A DNA stretch of 21,546 bases from DAOUMU01 sp034409055 (lineage in GTDB: Bacteria > Chloroflexota > Anaerolineae > 4572-78 > J111): assembly GCA_034409055.1 (NCBI GenBank), contig DAOUMU010000495.1:1-21546 (forward strand), read 5' to 3'. The notes beneath the pieces are model-generated. The model did not search any database. It was not told the origin of the DNA and saw only the letters and a list, made by a program, of their open reading frames with translations. Position 1 is the first letter of the stretch. Every line of letters starts with the position of its first letter. The position numbers and the translations under genes were made by a program. Positions 14,405 through 21,530 of this stretch are shown one piece after another.

Positions 14405-14923
14405 GTGATTGAAGTTAAGATAGATAGCATCCGGGTCAGTTTGATGTCCCAACATCGGGTCGTTGTTCTAAAAGACGTGGATGCAGAACGCTATCTGCCA
14501 ATTTGGATTGGCCCATTTGAGGCCGATGCCATCACCATTCAATTGCAAGGTGTTCAGGTGGCGCGCCCCCTCACGCACGATTTATTAAAAAGCGTGATCG
14601 ACGAAATGGGGGCTACCATTTCTCACATAATGGTGAGCGAATTAAAGAACGACACCTTTTACGCTCGAATCGTGATGGATGTGAATGGCAGTAGCCTGGA
14701 AATTGATGCCCGTCCCAGTGATGCAATCGCTCTGGCCGTACGGGTCAACGCCCCGCTGTTTGTGGTCGAAGAAGTTATGGAGATGGCTTCCATTGTCCCA
14801 GAAAAGAGCATTAACGAAGCTGAGCCAACTGGTGAACCTCTCTCGGCCGACGAAGAGGAAAAACTGGCCGCTTTCCGTGACTTTATCGACGAGCTTGACT
14901 TAGACGACCTCGGCAAAAATTAA
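14405..14923 (+). CDS. Bifunctional nuclease family protein (DUF151)
   Basis: A 172-aa protein of the DUF151/BFN family. The domain runs from residue 1 to about 130 and includes V-V-V-L-K-D, R-Y-L-P-I-W-I-G-P-F-E-A-D-A-I (typical D/E-rich segment), R-P-L-T-H-D-L and the signature R-P-S-D-A-I-A-L-A-V-R. Characterised members have RNase and DNase activity; the cellular role in bacteria is not clear. The last 40 residues are acidic (rich in Glu and Asp) and look disordered, as in many homologues. The start is GTG 14405, set by AGGAGG six bases upstream; the frame is open further up but lacks such a site. It has its own promoter, divergent from the lipoprotein operon. Confidence 0.93.
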   Translation: MIEVKIDSIRVSLMSQHRVVVLKDVDAERYLPIWIGPFEADAITIQLQGVQVARPLTHDLLKSVIDEMGATISHIMVSELKNDTFYARIVMDVNGSSLEIDARPSDAIALAVRVNAPLFVVEEVMEMASIVPEKSINEAEPTGEPLSADEEEKLAAFRDFIDELDLDDLGKN

Positions 14924-14967
14924 AGATTTGCCCTTCAAAAGAAATAATGCCCATTTTTTCACAAGGG

Positions 14968-14999
14968 TTGTGGTGGTATGTGAGTAATATACACCACAA
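14968..14999. other. Hairpin-forming inverted repeat after the DUF151 gene
   Basis: TTGTGGTG plus TAT (14968-14979, one bulged G at 14976) pairs with 14989-14999, an 11-bp stem with one bulge. No T-run follows directly. The gap 14924-15261 otherwise holds a palindromic element (15059) and the dnaB promoter. Confidence 0.5.
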
Positions 15000-15058
15000 T
15001 ATTTACCTCTATTTGTCTCACGGCTGAAACCTTTTCAAAAGCCTCATTAAGTTATGTA

Positions 15059-15079
15059 GGGTAAGTTGCCAACTTACCC
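15059..15079. repeat. Palindromic intergenic element, copy 2
   Basis: GGGTAAGTTG-C-CAACTTACCC is a perfect palindrome around one base, preceded by ATGTA. It is a near copy of 11067-11085 with compensating changes on both arms (C/G to T/A), so pairing is kept. Confidence 0.75.
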
Positions 15080-15193
15080 GCAGCACCGTTGATAGTTAGC
15101 AACTTGTCTTACAAAAAAGAAATTTCCTGTAGTATCAAGTTCTAAAATTGATAGGGCAGCAATCACCTGCGCGGAAGTGTCTTGAAACAATTA

Positions 15194-15222
15194 TTGACGA
15201 AACTCCGCGCTCGTGTTATGCT
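15194..15222 (+). promoter_or_regulatory. Promoter of the dnaB operon
   Basis: TTGACG (15194-15199), 17-bp spacer and TATGCT (15217-15222) with TGt just upstream form an extended -10 promoter, predicting a start near 15229 and a leader of about 33 nt to the ATG at 15262. Confidence 0.65.
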
Positions 15223-15261
15223 TTCTATTAGAACTTTTGTTTCAATCAGAGTGAAAAGTTG

Positions 15262-16623
15262 ATGACCGATACCTTACCCGGCACTGTTCCTGACAAATTA
15301 CAACCCCATAACATCGAAGCTGAGGAAGCGGTTCTGGGCTCGTTGCTCATTGACCCTGATGCCATTATCCGTATTGCTACTTTTTTAGCTCCCCCCGATT
15401 TTTATATCGAACGCCACGGCTGGATATATGAGGCGATTCGCGATTTACACGAACGACGCGAACCGGCTGACCTAGTCACCCTCACGGATGAGCTTGAGCG
15501 TCGTGGCCAGTTGACCCAGGTTGGTGGCTCGGCCTATTTAACCGGCCTGATTAATGCCACCCCAACTTCTATCCACGTTGAATATTACGCCCGGATTGTC
15601 GAACGTACGGCCGTCCTTCGCCGCTTGATTGATGCCGCCGGCCAAATTGCCCGGCTGGCCTACCAGGATACGGAAGATGCCAGCGAAGTCCTGGACCGGG
15701 CTGAAGAAATCATTTTCAGCGTGGCCGCCCGCCAGGTGGACCGTGATCTGCGCCCAATCCGGCAGGTGCTTGATAAATATTTTGACCGTATCGAATATCT
15801 ACACCAGCATCAAGGCGAGATGATTGGCATCCCAACCGGCCTGGCCGACCTGGATAAACTCTTAGGCGGCCTGCAACGCTCGGACTTAATTATCCTGGCT
15901 GGCAGGCCCGGAATGGGAAAAACCAGTTTGGCTTTGAGTATCGCTCTCCAGGCAGCCCGGCGCTGGCAGAAACGGATTGCCGTCTTTAGCCTGGAAATGA
16001 GCGATGAACAGCTCGTGCAGCGTCTTGTTTCTGCCGAAACAGGCATCGACAGCCAACGACTCCGGCTGGGCGATATTAAAGAGGACGAGTGGCCGACCTT
16101 TATTCAAGCCACCAACCTGCTGGCCAATACCAACATCTTTATCGACGATACGCCGGCCATCTCCGCCCTTGAGCTGCGTACCAAAGCCCGCCGCTTGCAC
16201 GCCGAACATGGCCTGGATCTGCTGATTGTTGATTATATGCAATTGATGCGCGGCGATTTTCGCAGCGAAAACCGACAACAGGAAATCAGTTTCATCTCTC
16301 GTTCCATGAAAGCATTGGCTCGTGAGTTGAACATCCCCATTCTTGCCCTTAGCCAGTTATCGCGCCAGGTCGAATCCCGGCATGATAAGCGGCCGATGCT
16401 TTCCGATTTGAGAGAATCCGGTTCGATCGAGCAAGATGCCGACGCGGTCTTGTTCATCTATCGAGACGAACTCTATAATCCAGACACCGAATTTCCTAAC
16501 ATTGCCGAAATTATTCTGAGCAAGCACCGTTCTGGGCCAACCGGCATCTTTTCTGTTTACTTCAAAAAGCATCTGGCCCAATTTGTAGACCTGGAAGTAA
16601 GAACACAACCGCTGGAATATTAA
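15262..16623 (+). CDS. dnaB: Replicative DNA helicase DnaB
   Basis: The 453-aa protein is a full-length DnaB, close to the family's usual 450-470 aa. The N-terminal domain (N-I-E-A-E-E-A-V-L-G-S-L-L) mediates hexamer and primase contacts; the C-terminal RecA-like motor carries Walker A G-R-P-G-M-G-K-T (214-221), F-S-L-E-M-S, the Walker B-type L-L-I-V-D-Y-M-Q-L-M, and the late L-S-Q-L-S-R-Q-V-E-x-R segment. It unwinds DNA at the replication fork. The ATG at 15262 with GAGTGAAAAG upstream is preferred over the adjacent TTG. The next gene overlaps its stop by one base, so it is the first gene of a three-gene operon. No intein is present. Confidence 0.97.
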   Translation: MTDTLPGTVPDKLQPHNIEAEEAVLGSLLIDPDAIIRIATFLAPPDFYIERHGWIYEAIRDLHERREPADLVTLTDELERRGQLTQVGGSAYLTGLINATPTSIHVEYYARIVERTAVLRRLIDAAGQIARLAYQDTEDASEVLDRAEEIIFSVAARQVDRDLRPIRQVLDKYFDRIEYLHQHQGEMIGIPTGLADLDKLLGGLQRSDLIILAGRPGMGKTSLALSIALQAARRWQKRIAVFSLEMSDEQLVQRLVSAETGIDSQRLRLGDIKEDEWPTFIQATNLLANTNIFIDDTPAISALELRTKARRLHAEHGLDLLIVDYMQLMRGDFRSENRQQEISFISRSMKALARELNIPILALSQLSRQVESRHDKRPMLSDLRESGSIEQDADAVLFIYRDELYNPDTEFPNIAEIILSKHRSGPTGIFSVYFKKHLAQFVDLEVRTQPLEY

Positions 16624-17321
16624 TGATGGAAAAATTCGACGGTTTTCCGGCAGGCGAATTACGTTTTACTTCGGTGCCCGATCTATTTTTTGCCCGTCTC
16701 CTGCCGCAAATTGATAGCCTGGTCGAACTGAAGGTGGTCCTCCACTTTCTGTGGATCCACTACCGGCAGGCCCGCCAGGTGATTTCGCGCAATGAATTGC
16801 TGACAGATGAAACCCTGGTGCAAAGCCTGACCCTGATTGACGAAGACGTAGAAAACGCTCTCACTCAGGGCTTGAATCGGGCCGTAGAGCGAGGCATACT
16901 ATTGTATGCCAGGGTTGAAGATGAAGCCGGTCGCCATGATCTCTATTTTCTTAATAGCGAGCGTGGCCGGCAAGCCCAGGTCAAACTCGAAGCCGGCGAA
17001 ATGGGGGTGGTGGCTACTAGCGGTGCGGAAATTGCTCCGCCAACCAAGCGACCTAACATCTTCGAATTGTACGAAGATAACATCGGCCTGATTTCACCGA
17101 TTTTGGCCGATGAACTCAAAGATGCCGAAGTTACCTATCCCCCGGAATGGATTGAGGACGCTTTTAAGATCGCCGTAGAAAATAACGTCCGCAAATGGAG
17201 TTACATTCGAGCTATCCTGGACCGAATGGCTACGGCCGGTCGCGGTGACAGTAAAAAACAAGAAAAAACCGGCAAACCGTGGTATACAGACGAGGAGTTT
17301 AAAGAGTTAATCCAGCACTAG
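16623..17321 (+). CDS. DnaD-domain replication protein
   Basis: The 232-aa product has an N-terminal winged-helix-like region (about 15-115) and, at 140-210, a DnaD/DnaB2-type domain. The latter shows N-I-F-E-L-Y-E-D-N-I-G-L-I-S-P, then P-P-E-W-I-E-D-A-F-K-I-A-V-E-N-N and W-S-Y-I-R-A-I-L-D-R-M, the classical Y-E-x-x-I-G to W-x-Y-I-x-A-I-L pattern. In Firmicutes DnaD and DnaB (the loader, not the helicase) help place the helicase at the origin or at restart sites. Its start overlaps the helicase stop by one base (TAATG); a second ATG follows at 16626. Sitting between the helicase and its putative loader supports a role in helicase recruitment. Confidence 0.87.
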   Translation: MMEKFDGFPAGELRFTSVPDLFFARLLPQIDSLVELKVVLHFLWIHYRQARQVISRNELLTDETLVQSLTLIDEDVENALTQGLNRAVERGILLYARVEDEAGRHDLYFLNSERGRQAQVKLEAGEMGVVATSGAEIAPPTKRPNIFELYEDNIGLISPILADELKDAEVTYPPEWIEDAFKIAVENNVRKWSYIRAILDRMATAGRGDSKKQEKTGKPWYTDEEFKELIQH

Positions 17322-17335
17322 TTCGCTCATCTCCT

Positions 17336-18751
17336 ATGAAACCTATCGACGAAATTTTAAAGCGAAACACATCTGAATCACCTCCCTCGACAGACAGCAT
17401 CGAGCAAAGCAGCACTGACCTGCCTGCCTCTGAACAGGAGTGGTTGTGCCCAATGTGCGGCGGAACCGGCTATCTGCGGCAAGATGTGCCGGTGGGTCAT
17501 CCCAATTTCGGTAAATTGATCGTCTGCCAGTGCCGCTTGAAAGAGCAAGAAAAACAACGCCTGGACCAACTACGCACTATCAGTAATCTGGACGCGATGG
17601 CTCGTTTCGTCTTTGATAGCTTCGTTCCAGACGGTTATGGTCTGACCGAAGAACGGCGGCGTAATTTGCGCCTGGCCTACGAGACGGCCAAAGCCTTTGC
17701 CGCCGAGCCGAAAGGCTGGCTGATCTTATTGGGCGGCTATGGCTGTGGCAAAACACACCTGGCCGCCGCCATTGCCAACCGGGTGGTCAGCCGGGGACAG
17801 TCGGCTCTTTTTGTGGTGGTCCCCGATTTGCTAGACCATCTGCGAGCCACCTATAGCCCTTACAGTACGGTGGCCTACGACCAACGCTTTGAGGAAATCC
17901 GGAACGCGTCCCTTTTGATCCTGGACGACCTGGGCGCCCACAGCTCAACCTCCTGGGCTCAGGAGAAGCTGTTTCAGTTGTTTAACCACCGCTACAATGC
18001 CCAACTGCCGACCGTGGTTACTTCCAATCACGAATTGGAAGAGATCGACATTCGCATCCGCTCCCGGATGATTGATCCTGATCTGTCCCAGGTGATCAAA
18101 ATCCTGGCTCCCGATTTTCGGCAGAGTGGTGTAGCCCAGGGAGTCTCCGAACTGTCCAGTTTATCACTCCATACCGACCAAACTTTTGAAACCTTTAGCC
18201 TGCGCGAAGACGAGTTGAATCGAGACAAAGCGGAAAACCTCAAGCGAGCCTATACCTTTGCCCGTAACTTTGCCACCACTCCCCAAGATTGGATTGCCTT
18301 TACCGGTACCTATGGTTGCGGCAAAACTCACCTGGCTGCGGCGATTGCCAATGAAAGAGTCCGGCAGGGTGAGCCGGCCCTGTTTGTCGTTGTCCCGGAT
18401 TTATTAGACCATCTACGGGCCACTTTTAATCCTAACAGCCTGACCCCCTACGACAAACGATTCGATGAGGTGCGCCGGGCCCCCCTGTTGGTGCTGGATG
18501 ATCTGGGGACCGAGAGTGCCACCCCCTGGGCCGAGGAAAAAATATACCAACTTTTTAATCATCGCTACAATGCCCGTCTGCCCACCGTCATCACCATGGC
18601 CAAAGATGTTGACCTGAAACCACGTATGAAATCGCTCATTCTGGATGTTGGTCGCTGTACCCCCTTTGAGATCATGGCTCCCAGCTATCGTGGCCTGCCC
18701 ATTCGGAATACGGTTAAAGGGCAACGGTACAGCAGAAGACGGATGCCATAA
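17336..18751 (+). CDS. Double-ATPase DnaC/DnaI-like helicase loader
   Basis: The 471-aa protein begins with a linker, then a zinc-binding region (C-P-M-C-G-G-T-G-Y and later C-Q-C, about 38-65), as in DnaI. Two AAA+ ATPase units of the DnaC/DnaI/IstB type follow. Unit 1 has G-G-Y-G-C-G-K-T (133-140), L-L-I-L-D-D-L-G and sensor I T-S-N-H (229-232). Unit 2 has G-T-Y-G-C-G-K-T (324-331), L-L-V-L-D-D-L-G and T-M-A-K (420-423) in place of T-S-N. The units share long identical runs (for example F-V-V-V-P-D-L-L-D-H-L-R-A-T), so the second arose by duplication. Single-unit loaders are about 240-310 aa. It starts 14 bp after the DnaD-like gene and ends the operon. Unit 2 has probably lost sensor I function. 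Confidence 0.9.
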   Translation: MKPIDEILKRNTSESPPSTDSIEQSSTDLPASEQEWLCPMCGGTGYLRQDVPVGHPNFGKLIVCQCRLKEQEKQRLDQLRTISNLDAMARFVFDSFVPDGYGLTEERRRNLRLAYETAKAFAAEPKGWLILLGGYGCGKTHLAAAIANRVVSRGQSALFVVVPDLLDHLRATYSPYSTVAYDQRFEEIRNASLLILDDLGAHSSTSWAQEKLFQLFNHRYNAQLPTVVTSNHELEEIDIRIRSRMIDPDLSQVIKILAPDFRQSGVAQGVSELSSLSLHTDQTFETFSLREDELNRDKAENLKRAYTFARNFATTPQDWIAFTGTYGCGKTHLAAAIANERVRQGEPALFVVVPDLLDHLRATFNPNSLTPYDKRFDEVRRAPLLVLDDLGTESATPWAEEKIYQLFNHRYNARLPTVITMAKDVDLKPRMKSLILDVGRCTPFEIMAPSYRGLPIRNTVKGQRYSRRRMP

Positions 18752-18754
18752 GCT

Positions 18755-18821
18755 TACGTGTTACGTGTTGTGTGTTGCGTGTTACGTGTTACTTAACATT
18801 AACCACGTAACACGCAACACG
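18755..18821. repeat. Heptamer array with exact 17-bp inverted repeat
   Basis: GTTACGT/GTTGCGT-type heptamers form a perfect 17-bp inverted repeat, 18772-18788 against 18804-18820, around a 15-nt loop. T-rich sequence follows (18821-18850), so it could also stop transcription after the helicase-loader gene. The arms share the GTGTTGCGT core of the central arms of the element at 3258-3381. Confidence 0.75.
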
Positions 18822-18877
18822 TTTTACTTGATTCTCATCTTTATTTTTACGGTTATCAATCATCAACAGCACGCCCA

Positions 18878-19312
18878 ATGAAAATCACCGACGCTCAACT
18901 CAAACAAATTTACGCCCACGCCAAAGAAACTTACCCTTACGAATGTTGTGGCTTTTTATTAGGCAGTTTTGAGGACGGAGGTTTGGTGCGGGAGGTGCGC
19001 CGGGCCACCAACCAAAACCAGGAACGCACCGACCGTTTTGTTATCAGCGGCGAAGAATATGCCCAGGTTCAATTTGCCGCCGACGATGCTGACCTGGACA
19101 TCATCGGCATTTACCACTCCCACCCCGACTACCCCCCTATCCCTTCCCAAACCGATATAGACAACGCCGCCTGGGAAGACGTTTATTTTCTCATCGCTTC
19201 CGTCCACGAGGGCATGCCCCTCAACACCAATGTCTGGCAATTTACTGAGGAGGGACTGCGCCGCTTTGAGTGGGTGCCCCTGGAAATTGTGGACGGAAAG
19301 GTGCTTGAATGA
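18878..19312 (+). CDS. M67 family (JAMM/MPN+) metallopeptidase
   Basis: The 144-aa single-domain protein carries the complete JAMM zinc site: Glu22 in Y-E-C-C-G, then H80-S-H82-P, and S90-x-x-D93 within H-S-H-P-D-Y-P-P-I-P-S-Q-T-D. Bacterial stand-alone MPN+ peptidases (such as Mycobacterium Mec+) remove a C-terminal cysteine or peptide from ubiquitin-like sulfur carriers. The ThiF/MoeB-type gene 159 bp downstream fits that pathway. No ribosome site is obvious before the ATG. It is separated from the upstream operon by the heptamer hairpin, suggesting its own transcription unit. Confidence 0.93.
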   Translation: MKITDAQLKQIYAHAKETYPYECCGFLLGSFEDGGLVREVRRATNQNQERTDRFVISGEEYAQVQFAADDADLDIIGIYHSHPDYPPIPSQTDIDNAAWEDVYFLIASVHEGMPLNTNVWQFTEEGLRRFEWVPLEIVDGKVLE

Positions 19313-19383
19313 CCAAGGACGAACGTATTTACGCAGTACGCAATATAGTATAGCTCGGTAACATTTGCGCAATCCGCGAGAAT

Positions 19384-19415
19384 TATGGAGTCCAAAGTGC
19401 ACTTTGGACTCCATA
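19384..19415. repeat. 32-bp perfect palindrome in the M67-ThiF gap
   Basis: All 32 bases form a perfect palindrome centred on GTGCAC, with half-site TATGGAGTCCAAAGTG. It could be a dimer-binding operator or a cruciform or hairpin. Left of it, 19325-19345 holds more ACGCAGT-type heptamers. The gap 19313-19471 contains no gene. Confidence 0.85.
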
Positions 19416-19471
19416 TCTGCAGTTTGACCGCGCTATGCAATACGACTCAAAATTTTTCTGGATGAACATAA

Positions 19472-20506
19472 ATGACGATTGACAATACCCTCTCCCGTTA
19501 CCTCCGCCAGACCATCTTCCCCGGTATTGGCCCGGCAGGACAACAAAAGCTGCTGGCGGCCCGGGTGGTTATTATTGGCTGTGGGGCCACCGGAACGGTC
19601 ATTGCCAACCATCTGGCCCGGGCCGGGGTGGGGCATTTGACCATCGTGGACCGGGATTTTATCGAACTCAGTAATTTACAACGGCAGTTGCTCTTTGACG
19701 AGCAAGACTTAGCCCAAAACCTGCCCAAAGCCATCGCCGCCGAGCGTAAGCTGCGAGCCATCAATGCCGATATTACCGTGCGCGGCCTGGTCACCGACGT
19801 CAACGCCGAAAATATTGAAGCCCTCATTGCAGGCGCTACGGTGGTCATGGACGGCACCGACAACTTCGAGACCCGTTATATCCTCAACGATGCCTGTCTC
19901 AAACAGAACATCCCCTGGATTTACACCGGGGCCGTGGCCACCTACGGCATCAGCCAGACCATCATTCCCGGCCAGACGGCCTGTTTGCGCTGTTATTTTG
20001 AAGACGTACCCCCGCCTGGCACCAGCCCTACCTGTGACACGGCCGGGGTGATCGGGCCCGTGGTGGGGGCCATTGCCAGCGTCAGCGCCGCCGAAGCCAT
20101 CAAACTCATTGTCGGCCAGGGTGATTTGAATCAGGGCATTATTCATTTTGATGTCTGGTATAACGCCTTTGAACCGTTTGAGAGCAGTGGCCCACGCCAA
20201 AATTGTCCGGCCTGCCAGCAACATAATTTTGAGTTCCTCAACCAGGAAAAAGGAACCCTGGCCGTTAACCTATGCGGGCGCAATGCGGTCCAGATTCGCC
20301 AACCGGGCGCAGACCGGTTGGACCTATCGGCCCTGGCCGACCGCCTGGCGGCAATCAGCCACCTCACCGCCCGCAACGACTATCTGCTGCGCTTTAGCGT
20401 TGGTGGCTATGAAATCACCCTCTTTGCCGATGCGCGGGCCATCATCAAAGGCACGGAAGATGAAAGCGTAGCCCGGGGACTGTACGCCAAATACATTGGG
20501 GCATAA
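19472..20506 (+). CDS. ThiF/MoeB/HesA family adenylyltransferase (E1-like)
   Basis: The 344-aa protein is an E1-like ATP-dependent enzyme. It has the nucleotide loop G-C-G-A-T-G (36-41), V-D-R-D-F-I-E-L-S-N-L-Q-R-Q, and D-G-T-D-N-F-x-T-R. The candidate catalytic Cys188 sits in P-T-C-D-T-A-G-V-I-G, and C171/C174 with C245/C248 form the structural zinc site. It would adenylate the C-terminal Gly of a ubiquitin-like carrier (ThiS, MoaD or CysO type) for sulfur transfer. After residue 250 there is an extra C-terminal domain of about 90 residues, not rhodanese-like (no obvious active-site Cys loop), that looks like a small alpha/beta domain and could fold like a carrier or ThiS. It lies downstream of the M67 peptidase. 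Confidence 0.92.
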   Translation: MTIDNTLSRYLRQTIFPGIGPAGQQKLLAARVVIIGCGATGTVIANHLARAGVGHLTIVDRDFIELSNLQRQLLFDEQDLAQNLPKAIAAERKLRAINADITVRGLVTDVNAENIEALIAGATVVMDGTDNFETRYILNDACLKQNIPWIYTGAVATYGISQTIIPGQTACLRCYFEDVPPPGTSPTCDTAGVIGPVVGAIASVSAAEAIKLIVGQGDLNQGIIHFDVWYNAFEPFESSGPRQNCPACQQHNFEFLNQEKGTLAVNLCGRNAVQIRQPGADRLDLSALADRLAAISHLTARNDYLLRFSVGGYEITLFADARAIIKGTEDESVARGLYAKYIGA

Positions 20507-20510
20507 AATA

Positions 20511-20559
20511 TTGCGTGTTGCGTGAGATGAACGAAGTACGCAGTCACGCAGTTACGCGA
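20511..20559. repeat. Degenerate heptamer array with inverted arms
   Basis: TTGCGTGTTGCGTG (20511-20524) and the opposing TACGCAG, TCACGCAG, TTACGCG units (20537-20558) form an imperfect fold-back of the same type as 18755-18821. Confidence 0.6.
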
Positions 20560-20617
20560 CCTCAGAAGAATAACTGATTGGAACAATTTTACATTCCACA
20601 ATAATGGAGCAGCAACT

Positions 20618-21409
20618 ATGAACCTCGGCCTCAAAAACAAGATCGCTCTGGTAACCGCCTCTTCCAAGGGGCTGGGCCGGGCCAGTGCCACAGCCCTGGC
20701 GGTGGAAGGGGCTAAAGTCGCCATCTGTGCCCGTGATGAAAAAACGCTCAGAGCCGCTGCGGATGAAATAGCCACAGCCACGGGTAGCGAGGTTCTGGCC
20801 GTTCCAGCCGATGTCACCAATGGCCGGGATATTCGGCAGGTGGTCAAAGAAACCGTCAACCACTTTGGCGGGTTACAAATCCTGGTTACCAATGCCGGGG
20901 GGCCACCGACCGGGTACTTTGAGGATTTTGACGACAAGCAGTGGCAAGAAGTCTTTAATTTAACCATGATGAGTGTGGTGCGGCTCATTCGAGCCGCCGT
21001 TCCTCATATGCAAAACCAGGCCTGGGGGCGCATCATCAATATCACCAGCGTGTCGGTCAAAGAGCCGCTGGATAATCTCATTTTTTCTAATTCGATCCGA
21101 GCTGCGGTCCACGGGTTGGCCAAAACGTTGGCCAATCAATTGGGCAAATATGGGATTACGGTCAACAATGTTATGCCGGGCACCATCCGTACCGACCGGA
21201 TTGAGCAGTTGGCTGAATACACCGCCAACCAGACCGGTCAATCGGCGACCGAAGTGCTGGCCAAGATGGGCCAGGATGCCCCGCTGGGCCGGATTGGCCA
21301 ACCGGAGGAACTTGGCGCCCTGGTCGCCTTTTTGGCTTCAGAACGAGCCAGTTACATCAACGGCGTCTCCATACCCGTAGATGGTGGCCGTATAAGAAGT
21401 GCATTTTAA
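20618..21409 (+). CDS. Short-chain dehydrogenase/reductase-fold protein with altered active site
   Basis: The 263-aa protein shows an SDR Rossmann fold: T-A-S-S-K-G-L-G cofactor loop (13-20), C-A-R-D (NADP-type Arg), D-V-T near residue 68, V-T-N-A-G-G, and the late N-V-M-P-G-T-I-R-T and V-D-G-G segments. Catalytic Ser144 is in I-T-S. Thirteen residues later, where Tyr of Y-x-x-x-K should be, is Ser157, and the Lys position is Arg161 (S-N-S-I-R-A). SDRs with this S-N-x-x-R-A pattern are a known divergent group; their reaction is uncertain, so labels such as FabG are unsafe. GGAG at 20605 supports the ATG at 20618. Preceded by a heptamer array, it is probably its own unit. Confidence 0.92.
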   Translation: MNLGLKNKIALVTASSKGLGRASATALAVEGAKVAICARDEKTLRAAADEIATATGSEVLAVPADVTNGRDIRQVVKETVNHFGGLQILVTNAGGPPTGYFEDFDDKQWQEVFNLTMMSVVRLIRAAVPHMQNQAWGRIINITSVSVKEPLDNLIFSNSIRAAVHGLAKTLANQLGKYGITVNNVMPGTIRTDRIEQLAEYTANQTGQSATEVLAKMGQDAPLGRIGQPEELGALVAFLASERASYINGVSIPVDGGRIRSAF

Positions 21410-21412
21410 AAG

Positions 21413-21451
21413 AGTTTTTGGGAGTTCCGAAATTTAAATCATCCCAAAACT
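21413..21451 (+). terminator. Possible hairpin terminator after the SDR gene
   Basis: AGTTTTTGGGA (21413-21423) pairs with TCCCAAAACT (21442-21451), with a nested CCGAAA/TTTCGG overlapping its loop and end. No clean T-run follows, so it is only a weak candidate. Confidence 0.25.
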
Positions 21452-21460
21452 TTCGGCGGC

Positions 21461-21530
21461 GTGAAGCGTAAAACGTGAAACGTGAGGGTTTATGGCATAA
21501 AAACATCACGTTTCACGCTTCACGTTTCAC
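21461..21530. repeat. Heptamer fold-back (GTGAAAC type)
   Basis: Left arm 21461-21485 (GTGAAGC, GTAAAAC, GTGAAAC units) and right arm 21506-21530 match as an imperfect 25-bp inverted repeat around a 20-nt loop. Same architecture as the arrays at 3301, 4098, 18755 and 20511 with a different heptamer sequence. Confidence 0.75.

Noticed and set aside
19709..20224. 171-aa minus-strand ORF opposite the ThiF-like gene
   Set aside because: The plus strand carries the complete E1 motif set; the antisense frame is Gly/Asp-rich with no family pattern.
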